Shown: piece after piece, positions 15,897 through 24,893 of the stretch | How the letters are laid out: every line of letters starts with the position of its first letter | How positions within the stretch are numbered: the first letter of the stretch is position 1 | DNA from: Chryseobacterium sediminis | GTDB taxonomy: Bacteria > Bacteroidota > Bacteroidia > Flavobacteriales > Weeksellaceae | Reading direction: 5' to 3' | DNA length: 64,000 nucleotides | Assembly: GCF_008386505.1 (NCBI RefSeq) | Contig: NZ_VUNZ01000003.1 | Location: forward strand, 62,001 to 126,000 | Position numbers and translations under genes: made by a program | Notes under the pieces: generated by a model | Database searches by the model: none | What the model saw: the letters and a program-made list of their open reading frames with translations, nothing else | What the model was told of the DNA's origin: nothing

Positions 15897-17060
15897 TTGA
15901 AGCACTTTTATTTATTTTTCCTTGTAGCGGTATTTTTCTGTAAAGCTCAAAAGAATGACTCGCTGCCCCAAAGAACTCTTATCTATTCTGCAGGAGTTGA
16001 ATATGGAACGGTTCTGCCCACTAATATTGCATTGCAGGATTATGAGAACAGGAATTATAATGGGTATTCCTTTCAATTAATGAAGCAGTCAACAGGAAAG
16101 AATGATTGGGAAAAAGACTTTAGCTATCCACAATATGGTATAGGCTTTTTTGCTTTTGATTTTATAAAAAACCGAGAAATGAGCAGTCCTTTTGCGATAT
16201 ATGGAATTTATAATGCCAAAATAAAACAATGGGGAAAGCTTAAATGGTTTCATACAGTGAATTTTGGAATTTCATTCAATGCCAGACCTTTTAATGAAGA
16301 TGAAAAATATTATAATATTTCATTGGGATCCAGAACCAATATGTTTATCAGTATGGGAACCGGAATGTATTATGAACTGGGAAAGCATTTTGACATCGGA
16401 CTGAATTTCAAATTCAATCATCTTTCCAACGGAGGCTTAAAAATCCCTAATAAAGGTCTGAATACGATTGCCCCACAGCTTAGCCTTACCTATTATCCTG
16501 AACGGGTGGTATCTGGAAAATCAGATACTGCTGCTGTTGATGATAAAAAATATGCCTCTCTTGAAGTTTCTGTCTTTGGAGGCCGTAAGAATGCTTTTTA
16601 CAGAGGAGAGAGGGCTGGAGAACTGAAGAATTACTATTCAGGATTTAATTATTCGGTATATGGAACAGAAGTATTGTACATGCGCCAGTATTCCCGGAAA
16701 TCGGCATATGGAATTGGGGTAGGAATTACGATGGATGATCATTATAATCATGAGATGTATGTATCAGATAGTACGCTCTATCAAAAAAAACGGTTTTCAG
16801 CAGATCAGCCTTTGTTGAGTATTATGCCTTCTTACCGTTTGATGATGGGAAGATTAAATGTGAATTTGGGAGCAGGATATTATCTTGCCAAAAAACAGAG
16901 AAAATATGATAATTCTATTTTTTTCCAGCGAATAGCTTTGCAGTACCAGATTACGGACAGGCTGTTTGCTTCATTCGGAATTAATGCCTACAATATGCAT
17001 GTGGCCAATTATCTTGAGTGGAAACTTGGTTATATCTTTATCAGGAAGAAAATAAAATAG
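15897..17060 (+). CDS. Lipid A 3-O-deacylase-like outer-membrane protein (PagL family)
   Basis: Acyloxyacyl hydrolase-like protein. MKHFYLFFLVAVFFCKAQ is a signal peptide. The segment FKFNHLSNGGLKIPNKGLN near residue 180 corresponds to the PagL His-x-Ser active-site region; the rest is alternating beta-strand sequence as in an outer-membrane barrel. At 387 residues it is about twice the length of PagL, with a second barrel-like half of unknown role. The only in-frame start that gives the signal peptide is TTG at 15897, since a stop lies four codons upstream; the promoter placement supports it. Deacylation of lipid A is inferred from family only. Confidence 0.8.
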   Translation: MKHFYLFFLVAVFFCKAQKNDSLPQRTLIYSAGVEYGTVLPTNIALQDYENRNYNGYSFQLMKQSTGKNDWEKDFSYPQYGIGFFAFDFIKNREMSSPFAIYGIYNAKIKQWGKLKWFHTVNFGISFNARPFNEDEKYYNISLGSRTNMFISMGTGMYYELGKHFDIGLNFKFNHLSNGGLKIPNKGLNTIAPQLSLTYYPERVVSGKSDTAAVDDKKYASLEVSVFGGRKNAFYRGERAGELKNYYSGFNYSVYGTEVLYMRQYSRKSAYGIGVGITMDDHYNHEMYVSDSTLYQKKRFSADQPLLSIMPSYRLMMGRLNVNLGAGYYLAKKQRKYDNSIFFQRIALQYQITDRLFASFGINAYNMHVANYLEWKLGYIFIRKKIK

Positions 17061-17145
17061 TAAAAAATAAATGATGCTCATCATAAGCTTGAATATGATA
17101 TTTAAATAGTTTTTGACTTTTACTATTTAAAAACGTTACTACTGT

Positions 17146-17505
17146 TTAAGATTGATTCTTTCCAATCTTCCCCAAATGTGTATTCTGAAAACTATCCGGA
17201 TACTTCAGTCCATAGCCAAGAATTCTGTCAAAAGCCGAATGTGAAAATAAAATAGCTCCGGCCACTTGCAAATAGGGTAGAGAAAGAGCTGTTCCGGCAA
17301 AATAAACAAGAATAGCTACTCCAAAATGATGGAAAAGATTGTAAAAGAAAGCCCCAACTTTATTATTAACAGTGTATCCCAGCATGGAAATGTCTGGTGC
17401 AAGGAATAGGCCTGCAAACCACCACCATGAATATCCTGTTTGGGAAAAAGCATAGATTCCTAACAACAGAAATGCTGCATATTCAAGCTTTAATTGTATT
17501 TTCAT
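17146..17505 (-). CDS. DUF4260 family membrane protein
   Basis: A 119-residue integral membrane protein with about four hydrophobic helices. LFLAPDISMLGYTVNNKVGAFFYNLFHH and ILFSHSAFDRILGYGLKY are the signature segments of the DUF4260 family, whose function is unknown. The conserved His and Asp residues in membrane-proximal positions suggest an enzyme or metal site, but that is speculation. It converges with the PagL-like gene over an 85-bp gap. Confidence 0.88.
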   Translation of the reverse strand: MKIQLKLEYAAFLLLGIYAFSQTGYSWWWFAGLFLAPDISMLGYTVNNKVGAFFYNLFHHFGVAILVYFAGTALSLPYLQVAGAILFSHSAFDRILGYGLKYPDSFQNTHLGKIGKNQS

Positions 17506-17572
17506 AATAATTGTAATCTATTAGATAAGTTCCTTTTTACGATGAAAAGTTACATTTTTAAGATCAAAAAAG

Positions 17573-17602
17573 AAAGCGGAACACCTTTGAGATATTCCGC
17601 TT
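17573..17602 (-). terminator. Terminator of the sugar MFS gene
   Basis: Minus-strand AAGCGGAAT and TTCCGCTT pair and run into TCTTTTTT, 22 bp past the stop. Confidence 0.75.
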
Positions 17603-17624
17603 ATACATTTTGATATGATTGATT

Positions 17625-19052
17625 TTAATGCCCTGATTTAGCGTCAGTGCTTTCTACATGGCCCAAATATTTGGTACAATAAGCTCCAAATATAAGAATT
17701 ACCAGATAGCAGAATACAGGGATGATAAACGAGTGCTGTACTCCAAACTGATCTGCAAGATATCCCTGGAAAATAGGAACAATAGCTCCTCCTAAAATTG
17801 CCATTACAACCAGAGAAGATCCCTGGCTGGTATATTTGCCCAATCCTGAAATTGCCAGCGTATAAATATTAGAGAACATAATAGAGTTGAAAATCCCGAT
17901 TCCTAAAATACTGTACATTGCCATTTCACCATGATTGACCATGGCTGAAATCAATAATGCAACATTGATTGCTGCGAAGATGGATAATGTTCTTGCCGGA
18001 GCTGCTTTACCGATGAAAAAGGCAATGAAATTCAGAACGATAAATACAAGGAAAAAGCTGATCTGTGAGAAGGTAAGATTCACAATGCTGAAGATGACAA
18101 GGAAAACAGCTCCTGCTGCCCCCAGCATATAAACAGCCTTTTTACTTTGGCTTAAAGACTGATTTAAAGAGATTGCCCCTAAAAAACGGCCAATCATCGC
18201 TCCGCCCCAATACAGGGAAAGGTAATTTTTACTGATGATTTCATTAAAACCCATAATCTGCGGCTGCTCAAGGAAACTGATGATAAAACTTCCTACAGCA
18301 ACCTCTCCGCCTACATAGCAGAACATCGCAAATACACCGAATTTTAGGTGGCTGAATTCAAGCGCTCCCCAGCCTTTTACAATTTCCTCTTCACCCATCT
18401 GGAATGACGGAAGTTTAACTCTGGAAATCAATAAGGCTACCAGCAAGAGAATACCCGCGAAAATAAGATACGGAATTCTTGTTGCTACCGCACTGAATGA
18501 TCCATCCGGAGACGAGAAAAATTCAAAAATAAGGTGGCCTCCAAGCACAGGAGCAATCGTAGTTCCGAATGCATTGAATGCCTGTGTCATATTCAGTCGG
18601 CTGGAAGCAGATTCTTCACTTCCCAATAACGAAACATATGCATTGGCAGTAATCTGCAGTACCGTAAAGCCTAATCCTAAAATAAACAAAGCTCCTAAAA
18701 ACAGCGGATAATACGAGAAAGTAGCCGCCGGATAAAACAGGACACAGCCGAAAGCTGCCAGAAAAATTCCGAACAGAATTCCTTTTTTATATCCTAATTT
18801 ATTGATAGGATCTCCCTTTGTGATAGAGATGAGAAAATAAATCAATGATCCAATAAAGTAAGCCCCGAAAAAACAGAACTGTACCAGCATGGATTCAAAA
18901 AAGGTGAGATTGAAAAGTTGCTTCAGATAGGGGATCAGGATGTCATTCATACAGGTAATGAATCCCCACATAAAAAACAGCAGGGTGATGGTAATCAACG
19001 GAACCGTATAATTCCTGCTTTGCGATTGTACTTCTTTATTAATCATAAACAT
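17625..19052 (-). CDS. Sugar MFS transporter (FucP/glucose-galactose type)
   Basis: Proton-coupled sugar permease of the FucP subfamily with 12 hydrophobic segments in about 475 residues. Family marks include FFMWGFITCMNDILIPYLK in TM1, RLNMTQAFNAFGTTIAPVLGG in TM4-5 and GGAMIGRFLGAISL in the second half. The first two ATG codons (19052 and 19046) are both usable. It is transcribed alone. Glucose/galactose or fucose are the usual substrates; a glucokinase gene lies 28 kb away and could act on an imported hexose. Confidence 0.9.
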   Translation of the reverse strand: MFMINKEVQSQSRNYTVPLITITLLFFMWGFITCMNDILIPYLKQLFNLTFFESMLVQFCFFGAYFIGSLIYFLISITKGDPINKLGYKKGILFGIFLAAFGCVLFYPAATFSYYPLFLGALFILGLGFTVLQITANAYVSLLGSEESASSRLNMTQAFNAFGTTIAPVLGGHLIFEFFSSPDGSFSAVATRIPYLIFAGILLLVALLISRVKLPSFQMGEEEIVKGWGALEFSHLKFGVFAMFCYVGGEVAVGSFIISFLEQPQIMGFNEIISKNYLSLYWGGAMIGRFLGAISLNQSLSQSKKAVYMLGAAGAVFLVIFSIVNLTFSQISFFLVFIVLNFIAFFIGKAAPARTLSIFAAINVALLISAMVNHGEMAMYSILGIGIFNSIMFSNIYTLAISGLGKYTSQGSSLVVMAILGGAIVPIFQGYLADQFGVQHSFIIPVFCYLVILIFGAYCTKYLGHVESTDAKSGH

Positions 19053-19413
19053 TTATTTATCTGTATAAGGATAAGTCCTTTACTTTTTTTGCCTACAGCA
19101 TTGCATTTTGTGAAGTAAGGCAAATATAGGGATCAACCTATGTTTTTGCAATAATTTTAATGGTTTTTATAATGAAATGTATACTTTTTTTCGATTCAGA
19201 ATATTATTTTCATTTTTTGAGACAATAATACAAAAACAACAGCATTTTTCAATGCATTATCTTCACAAAAACGCATTTCTGTATTCACAAATAATATAAA
19301 AGTTGAGATTACAGCTATAAATTTTTGAATCTTTCATCAACTGATAGCCAATTTTTTGTATTTTGACGACCTATTTATGCAAGTGAAAAATTTAATATTT
19401 CATTATTATATAG
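19053..19413. other. Divergent intergenic region before pnp
   Basis: AT-rich sequence between the divergent MFS and pnp genes. Apart from the pnp promoter box nothing structured was seen. Confidence 0.4.
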
Positions 19414-19421
19414 TACCTTTG
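19414..19421 (+). promoter_or_regulatory. Probable -7 promoter box of pnp
   Basis: TACCTTTG matches TAnnTTTG; TTTA at 19391-19394, 19 nt upstream, is a weak -33 element. It implies a 5' leader of about 60 nt. Confidence 0.55.
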
Positions 19422-19487
19422 CACACGAAATTTAAAGAGTTTAAATATTAATTCATACTCAATACGGAGTATTAAGAAGACAAATTT

Positions 19488-21761
19488 ATGAGTATACCTC
19501 AAGCGTTTACAGAAATGATTACTCTTGCTGACGGCAGAGAAATCACTATCGAAACAGGGAAACTGGCCAAGCAGGCTGACGGATCTGTGGTAGTAAAAAT
19601 GGGCGGAACAATGCTTTTAGCAACTGTTGTAGCCAATAAAGAAGCCAATCCTGGTGTAGATTTTTTACCATTAACAGTTGATTACAGAGAAAAATTCTAC
19701 GCAGGTGGAAGAATTCCTGGAAATTTCTTCCGTAGAGAAGCAAGACCTTCTGATCAGGAGATTTTAACAATGCGTTTGGTGGACAGAGTATTACGTCCGC
19801 TTTTCCCTGAAGATTTCCACGCTGAAGTTCAGGTGATGATTTCATTAATTTCTTATGACGGAAAAACAATTCCAGATGATTTAGCAGGTTTGGCAGCTTC
19901 TGCAGCTATCGCTATTACAGATATCCCTTTCAACGGACCAATGTCTGAAGTAAGAGTGGTAAGATTTGACGGAGTACTTTCTATCAACCCAAGTTATGAA
20001 GAATTGAAAAATTCTGAGTTAGACATCATGGTTGGAGCTACTAAAGACTCTATCGTAATGGTAGAAGGTGAAATGAAAGAAATTTCTGAGCAGGAAATGT
20101 TAGAAGCTATTAATTTTGGTCATGCTGAAATTAAAAAGCAAATTGAAGCTCAGGAGAGATTAGCAGAAAAAGTAGGAAAAGCTTTCCCTAAGAGAGAATA
20201 TTCTCACGAAACTCATGACGAAGAAATTCGTGAAAAAGTATGGAAAGAAACTTATGATAAAGTATATGAAGTAGCAAGAACTCCATCCGGAAAAGAGGAG
20301 AGAGGTGAGAAATTCAAAGCAGTTCGTGAAGAATTCCTTGCTCAATATGCTGATAATGAAGAAGAATTAGAAAGAGTAACACCTTTCGTAAAAGTATATT
20401 ATCATGATGTAGAGAAAGAAGCTATGCGTCAGATGATTCTTGAAGACAATATCCGTCTTGATGGTCGTGATCCTCAAACGATCCGTCCAATCTGGTCAGA
20501 AATTGATTACCTTCCGGGGGCTCACGGTTCTGCAGTGTTTACAAGAGGGGAAACTCAGTCTTTAACAGCAGTAACTTTAGGTTCTGTGAAAGATGCCAAC
20601 ATGGTAGACAGTGTAATCACCCAGCACGACGAAAAATTCTTCTTACATTATAACTTCCCGCCGTTCTCTACAGGTGAAGCAAGACCTCTAAGAGGAACTT
20701 CAAGAAGAGAAGTAGGACACGGAAACCTTGCTCAGAGAGCATTACAGGCTGTAATCCCTGAAGAAAATCCATATACAATCAGAATTGTTTCTGATATCCT
20801 TGAATCAAACGGTTCATCTTCAATGGCAACAGTTTGTGCAGGAACATTAGCACTAATGGATGCAGGTGTACAAATTACAAAACCTGTTTCCGGTATTGCA
20901 ATGGGATTGATCACAGATGCAAAATCTGGTAAATTCACTGTACTTTCTGATATCTTAGGAGATGAAGATCACCTTGGAGATATGGACTTCAAAGTAACAG
21001 GTACTGCAGACGGAATCACTGCTTGTCAGATGGATATTAAAATCCAGGGACTTTCTATGGATATCATGGAAAAAGCTTTGATGCAGGCTAGAGACGGAAG
21101 ATTACACATCTTAAATAAAATCACTGAAACAATTTCTGAACCAAGAGCAGACGTGAAGCCTCACGCTCCGAAAATGGTTGTAATGGAGATTGCTAAAGAC
21201 TTCATCGGGGCTGTAATCGGGCCTGGAGGAAAAATCATTCAGCAGATGCAGAAAGATACTGATACTGTTATCGCTATCGAAGAAATCGGAGAAATCGGAC
21301 GTATCGAGATTGCAGGAACAGACAGAGAGAAAATCAATGCTGCCGTTGCTAAGATCAATGAAATTACTTTCGTACCGGTTGTAGGTGAAGTTTATAAAGG
21401 TAAAGTAGTAAAAGTAATGGACTTTGGTGCTTTCGTAGCAATTGCTAAAGGAACAGAAGGACTTCTTCACATTTCTGAAATTGAATGGGCTCGTCTTGAC
21501 AAAGTTCCTTATGCTGAAGGTGATGAAGTAGAAGTGAAGTTCATGGGTTATGATGACCGTAAGAAAATGAAACTTTCGAGAAAAGTTCTTTTACCAAGAC
21601 CTCCAAGACCAGAAGGACAAGGTAGACCAGAAGGACAGGGGAGACCGGAAGGGCAGAGAAGACCAGAGGGACAAAGAAGACCTGAAGGACAGAAGCCACA
21701 AGGTGAAAAGCCACAAAGCGAAAAGCCAGTGGAAAACCAAACTCCTTCTAACGAAGCTTAA
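19488..21761 (+). CDS. pnp: Polynucleotide phosphorylase
   Basis: 3'-5' phosphorolytic exoribonuclease and template-free RNA polymerase acting in mRNA decay. Domain order: RNase PH 1 (about 10-145, [31 protein letters not shown] region), helical linker, RNase PH 2 (about 325-545, with the FNFPPFST-like [13 protein letters not shown]), KH (about 560-625, [13 protein letters not shown]) and S1 (about 630-700, [20 protein letters not shown]). After S1 comes an unusual tail of five RPEGQ repeats and then [11 protein letters not shown], giving 757 residues against about 700 usually. A hairpin terminator follows the stop. Confidence 0.97.
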   Translation: MSIPQAFTEMITLADGREITIETGKLAKQADGSVVVKMGGTMLLATVVANKEANPGVDFLPLTVDYREKFYAGGRIPGNFFRREARPSDQEILTMRLVDRVLRPLFPEDFHAEVQVMISLISYDGKTIPDDLAGLAASAAIAITDIPFNGPMSEVRVVRFDGVLSINPSYEELKNSELDIMVGATKDSIVMVEGEMKEISEQEMLEAINFGHAEIKKQIEAQERLAEKVGKAFPKREYSHETHDEEIREKVWKETYDKVYEVARTPSGKEERGEKFKAVREEFLAQYADNEEELERVTPFVKVYYHDVEKEAMRQMILEDNIRLDGRDPQTIRPIWSEIDYLPGAHGSAVFTRGETQSLTAVTLGSVKDANMVDSVITQHDEKFFLHYNFPPFSTGEARPLRGTSRREVGHGNLAQRALQAVIPEENPYTIRIVSDILESNGSSSMATVCAGTLALMDAGVQITKPVSGIAMGLITDAKSGKFTVLSDILGDEDHLGDMDFKVTGTADGITACQMDIKIQGLSMDIMEKALMQARDGRLHILNKITETISEPRADVKPHAPKMVVMEIAKDFIGAVIGPGGKIIQQMQKDTDTVIAIEEIGEIGRIEIAGTDREKINAAVAKINEITFVPVVGEVYKGKVVKVMDFGAFVAIAKGTEGLLHISEIEWARLDKVPYAEGDEVEVKFMGYDDRKKMKLSRKVLLPRPPRPEGQGRPEGQGRPEGQRRPEGQRRPEGQKPQGEKPQSEKPVENQTPSNEA
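21605..21695 (+). repeat. 18-bp tandem repeat coding the PNPase tail
   Basis: Five degenerate 18-bp units, each encoding R-P-E-G-Q plus Gly, Arg or Lys. Third-position differences between units show they are not a fresh slippage product. Confidence 0.85.
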
Positions 21762-21780
21762 TAAGATTCATTCTTAAATA

Positions 21781-21811
21781 TAAAAACTCCCTCAATTTTG
21801 AGGGAGTTTTG
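21781..21811 (+). terminator. Rho-independent terminator of pnp
   Basis: AAAACTCCCTCA and TGAGGGAGTTTT form a near-perfect stem, 20 bp after the stop. Confidence 0.88.
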
Positions 21812-21818
21812 CTTTGTA

Positions 21819-21904
21819 TGTCATTGCGAAATGCAGAGCATTGAAGCAATCTCATTATTTAAATTTTCAAAAGGGAGATTGCTCCATCTTCGGTTCGCAA
21901 TGAC
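21819..21904. repeat. REP-like palindromic element
   Basis: GTCATTGCGAA on the left is matched by TTCGCAATGAC on the right, and inside GAAGCAATCTC is matched by GAGATTGCTCC. The 86-bp imperfect palindrome lies between the pnp terminator and the stop of the beta-barrel gene. The outer word is a familiar end sequence of REP-type or MITE elements in many bacteria. Confidence 0.75.
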
Positions 21905-21908
21905 GTTA

Positions 21909-24326
21909 TTACGTTCCAACTCTCTGTTTCAGATCCTCAGCGCCTCCTGTTTTTCTGGGCTGTCCGTTTTTAGAAGAACCAAAATTATAAGTATAAGAAA
22001 GTGTCACCACACGGGTATCTCTTTTTACGGCAAAGTTTTCGAGATAATCATTATAAACGGTTTGTCCTTTTATATTGCTGGTGAAGAACATATCGGTAAA
22101 GGCCAGCTTTAGGGTACTATTGTTTTTGAATTTCTTTTGAGCCCCGATATTCAGATACCAGTTAGGACTTACATTCAAATAGGCGTAAATTTCTCTTGCT
22201 TTGTAATTTCCGGTAAGCTCGGCAGTGAAACCATTACCTAATTTAAAGGAATTAATACTGTTGATGCTAAACGTGAAATTTCCTTTGTTATTGATCTGTG
22301 TTCCTGAAACATTTCCGGTGTATGATCCATAGTAAAAATTAGCACTGTTGTTCATATCCCACCATTTGGTCACCTTTACAGGAGCAATAAGATTTAGCCC
22401 GAAATAAGATACGGAACTCAGGTTTTCGATCGTCTGTACGGTAACTACCTGCCCATTTTCTACCACAGGTTTAAGAATATCTGTGATATTATTAGAAGTC
22501 TTGCTATAGCTTAATGTGGCAAAATATTTGTTGCTCAGACTGTAAGTCAACTCATAATTCATCGTAGTCTGTGCATTCAGATCAGGATTTCCTGCCTTAA
22601 GAGTGGTAGGGTCAAGATAGAATTTAAACGGGTTCAGCTGGTTGTAGCTTGGTCTGGTGATTCTTCTGCTGAAATTAACTTCAAGGTTGCTTTTATCTGT
22701 CAGATCATAAGAAAAAACAGCACTTGGAAACAGCTGCGTGTAATTTCTTTTATTAACTTGATTGGTGGTAAGCTGAGTTCCTTTTACATTGGTATTTTCC
22801 ATTCTTAATCCTGCCGTTGCTTTAAACTTTTCCCATTTTTTAGAGACGTTTCCATACACTGCATTAATATTTTCTTCGTAAATAAAATGATTGGTTTTGG
22901 AAAGATCGGGGATCAGAATTCCGGAACTTGCATTGAAAAACTTCAGATCATTGTCTGTTTTTACAAAGCTGGTTTTAATTCCTGTTTCCAGCTTCCATTC
23001 ATTGTTGAAATTCTTGGTAAGATCAGATTTTAAAGAATAGATATTCAGTTTTCCATCCATATCACCTTTTATGATATCCAGATTATCCGTTCCGGTAGCG
23101 ATTTCATGTGTTTGGGTATCAAAACTTTGCAGAGAAGAATTGGCATAATTAATATAATCGAAATCAGTAGAAATTTCAGAACCTAAAGAATCGATCGTAT
23201 ATTTATGATTAAGGTTGAATGAAAGATTGGTCCAGCGGTCATTTGATCTGTTGACGGTGGTGAATGAGCTTTCAGGAAGATGATTGCTTCCCAGTGTCAC
23301 ATTGGAATTATCTCCGTTCACATTGAATTTGTTTGAAACCAGCCCTACAGAAAATCCAAGAACATTTTTATCATTCAGATAATAATCCATTCCTGCTTTG
23401 GCAACATGACTGTTGAACTTGAATTTCAGATAATTATCCTGTACATATGCTTTTTTGAAATTGTTGGCTTCATAGAAACTTCTGTCCAGTACCAGACCGT
23501 TGTAAGCTTCCCTGTAGGCAAAACTGTAATTGCCGAAAATATTGATCTTCTTATTTCGGTGATTAATGCTGAAACTGTTATTATTCTTTACATATTTACC
23601 CGTTCCTAAAGACGTGGAAACAGTTCCGTTCGTTCCTTTTCTCTGTTCCTTTTTAAGCTTAATATTAATGATTGCAGATCCTGCAGCATCATATTTGGAA
23701 GATGGGTTGGTAATGAATTCTATCTTTTCAATGGTAGAGGAGGGTATTCCTTTAAGGTAATTGGCAAGGTCACTTCCGGTCATCGGGGTATTTTTGCCAT
23801 CAATCTGAACCAGGAGATTTCCTTTTCCGCGGAGGCTGATATTATCATTATTGTCAATACTCACTCCCGGAGCTTTTTCCAATACTTCAAAAGCCGAATT
23901 TCCGGTGCTGGCAATGCTGTTTTCAACATTCATAATCATCTTTCCGTCCTGTCTTTCAATAAGAGGTTTCGCTTTGGTGATCGTTACGCCTTCAATAGAT
24001 TTTACATTCAGGTCTATGGAAGGGAGCGTTGTATTTTCAGCCAATGAAATATTCTCCGAATGATAAACTTCAGTACCGTTTTTATTGATCTTTACCTGAT
24101 AAATTCCTTCTTTTAAATCATTAAAATTAAACTTACCATCACTATCAGCAATTTCTGTTTTGATTAATTTCTGGTCTGCGTCAAACAGATTAATCTCCAT
24201 CTGCTCGGCTTTGGCAGATTGTATATTTCCGGATAAAGACAAACTCTGTGCAGCCTGCTGGGCAGAATATCTGCTGCTGATTGAGATCAGTATACAGATA
24301 AAAATAAATGATAATATTCTGGTCAT
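21909..24326 (-). CDS. Outer-membrane beta-barrel receptor with carboxypeptidase-like and plug domains
   Basis: An 805-residue outer-membrane protein of the TonB-receptor superfamily. A signal peptide (MTRILSFIFICILISISSRYSAQ) is followed by a carboxypeptidase-regulatory-like beta-sandwich (about 30-110), a plug domain (about 115-215, with RGKGNLLVQIDGKNTPMTGSD and IEFITNPSSKYDAAGSAIINI), and a long barrel of alternating strands ending in TRVVTLSYTYNFGSSK. No iron or vitamin ligand can be read from it. Its start lies 7 bp from the stop of the marR gene on the same strand, so the MarR protein probably controls it. Confidence 0.9.
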   Translation of the reverse strand: MTRILSFIFICILISISSRYSAQQAAQSLSLSGNIQSAKAEQMEINLFDADQKLIKTEIADSDGKFNFNDLKEGIYQVKINKNGTEVYHSENISLAENTTLPSIDLNVKSIEGVTITKAKPLIERQDGKMIMNVENSIASTGNSAFEVLEKAPGVSIDNNDNISLRGKGNLLVQIDGKNTPMTGSDLANYLKGIPSSTIEKIEFITNPSSKYDAAGSAIINIKLKKEQRKGTNGTVSTSLGTGKYVKNNNSFSINHRNKKINIFGNYSFAYREAYNGLVLDRSFYEANNFKKAYVQDNYLKFKFNSHVAKAGMDYYLNDKNVLGFSVGLVSNKFNVNGDNSNVTLGSNHLPESSFTTVNRSNDRWTNLSFNLNHKYTIDSLGSEISTDFDYINYANSSLQSFDTQTHEIATGTDNLDIIKGDMDGKLNIYSLKSDLTKNFNNEWKLETGIKTSFVKTDNDLKFFNASSGILIPDLSKTNHFIYEENINAVYGNVSKKWEKFKATAGLRMENTNVKGTQLTTNQVNKRNYTQLFPSAVFSYDLTDKSNLEVNFSRRITRPSYNQLNPFKFYLDPTTLKAGNPDLNAQTTMNYELTYSLSNKYFATLSYSKTSNNITDILKPVVENGQVVTVQTIENLSSVSYFGLNLIAPVKVTKWWDMNNSANFYYGSYTGNVSGTQINNKGNFTFSINSINSFKLGNGFTAELTGNYKAREIYAYLNVSPNWYLNIGAQKKFKNNSTLKLAFTDMFFTSNIKGQTVYNDYLENFAVKRDTRVVTLSYTYNFGSSKNGQPRKTGGAEDLKQRVGT

Positions 24327-24333
24327 AGCGTTT

Positions 24334-24774
24334 TTACTTTTTAGGGTTAAGACAGTTTTCTGAAATTTTCAGTAAAGCTGAATACATGACTTCCAGTTCC
24401 TCATTTTTAATACCCTTTAAAGCAGTTTTACGGTTCTTCTCTACGATATTCTGAACCTCTCTGATTACTTTTATTCCGGAATCTGTTACTTCCAGATTGG
24501 TTTTTCGGCGGTCTTCAGGATGAACATGTCTTGTAATGTATTCGGATTTTACCATTAAATCAATAATTCTTGTGACAGAAGCATTGTCTTTAAAAACAAG
24601 ATCACCAATTTCATTCTGGGTAATTCCCGGGTTTTCCAGAATCGCTTTAATGATAAGCCACTGATCAATCGTGATTGTATAACCATGCGCTTTCAGCTGC
24701 CGCTGAGCATAGTTTCTGTAGGCTCTTATTGCTTTGTCTATGTTATAGAATATAATTGAATTTAACTTTTCCAT
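24334..24774 (-). CDS. MarR family transcriptional regulator
   Basis: A 146-residue winged-helix repressor. The DNA-binding part is ITQNEIGDLVFKDNASVTRIIDLMVKSEYITRHVHPEDRRKTNLEVTDSG (recognition helix then wing with the conserved D-x-R-R). It precedes the beta-barrel gene by 7 bp, forming an operon. Two overlapping palindromes lie 20-40 bp upstream of the start, good candidates for autoregulatory operators. The effector ligand is unknown. Confidence 0.92.
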   Translation of the reverse strand: MEKLNSIIFYNIDKAIRAYRNYAQRQLKAHGYTITIDQWLIIKAILENPGITQNEIGDLVFKDNASVTRIIDLMVKSEYITRHVHPEDRRKTNLEVTDSGIKVIREVQNIVEKNRKTALKGIKNEELEVMYSALLKISENCLNPKK

Positions 24775-24794
24775 ATTTCAAATTTAAAATGATG

Positions 24795-24815
24795 TATCAA
24801 TTATTGATATATCAA
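24795..24815 (-). promoter_or_regulatory. Candidate MarR operator
   Basis: TATCAATTATTGATA (24795-24809) is a perfect 15-bp palindrome with an odd centre, and TTGATATATCAA (24804-24815) is a perfect 12-bp palindrome overlapping it. Both are of the TTGATATATCAA-like type bound by MarR proteins, just upstream of marR. Confidence 0.65.
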
Positions 24816-24893
24816 CTAATTGGTAGAATCCCTTTTTATTTTGTTACAATTCCTGAAAAATATTTTCAAAAAAAAGTAAAAACGTTCTGTAAG

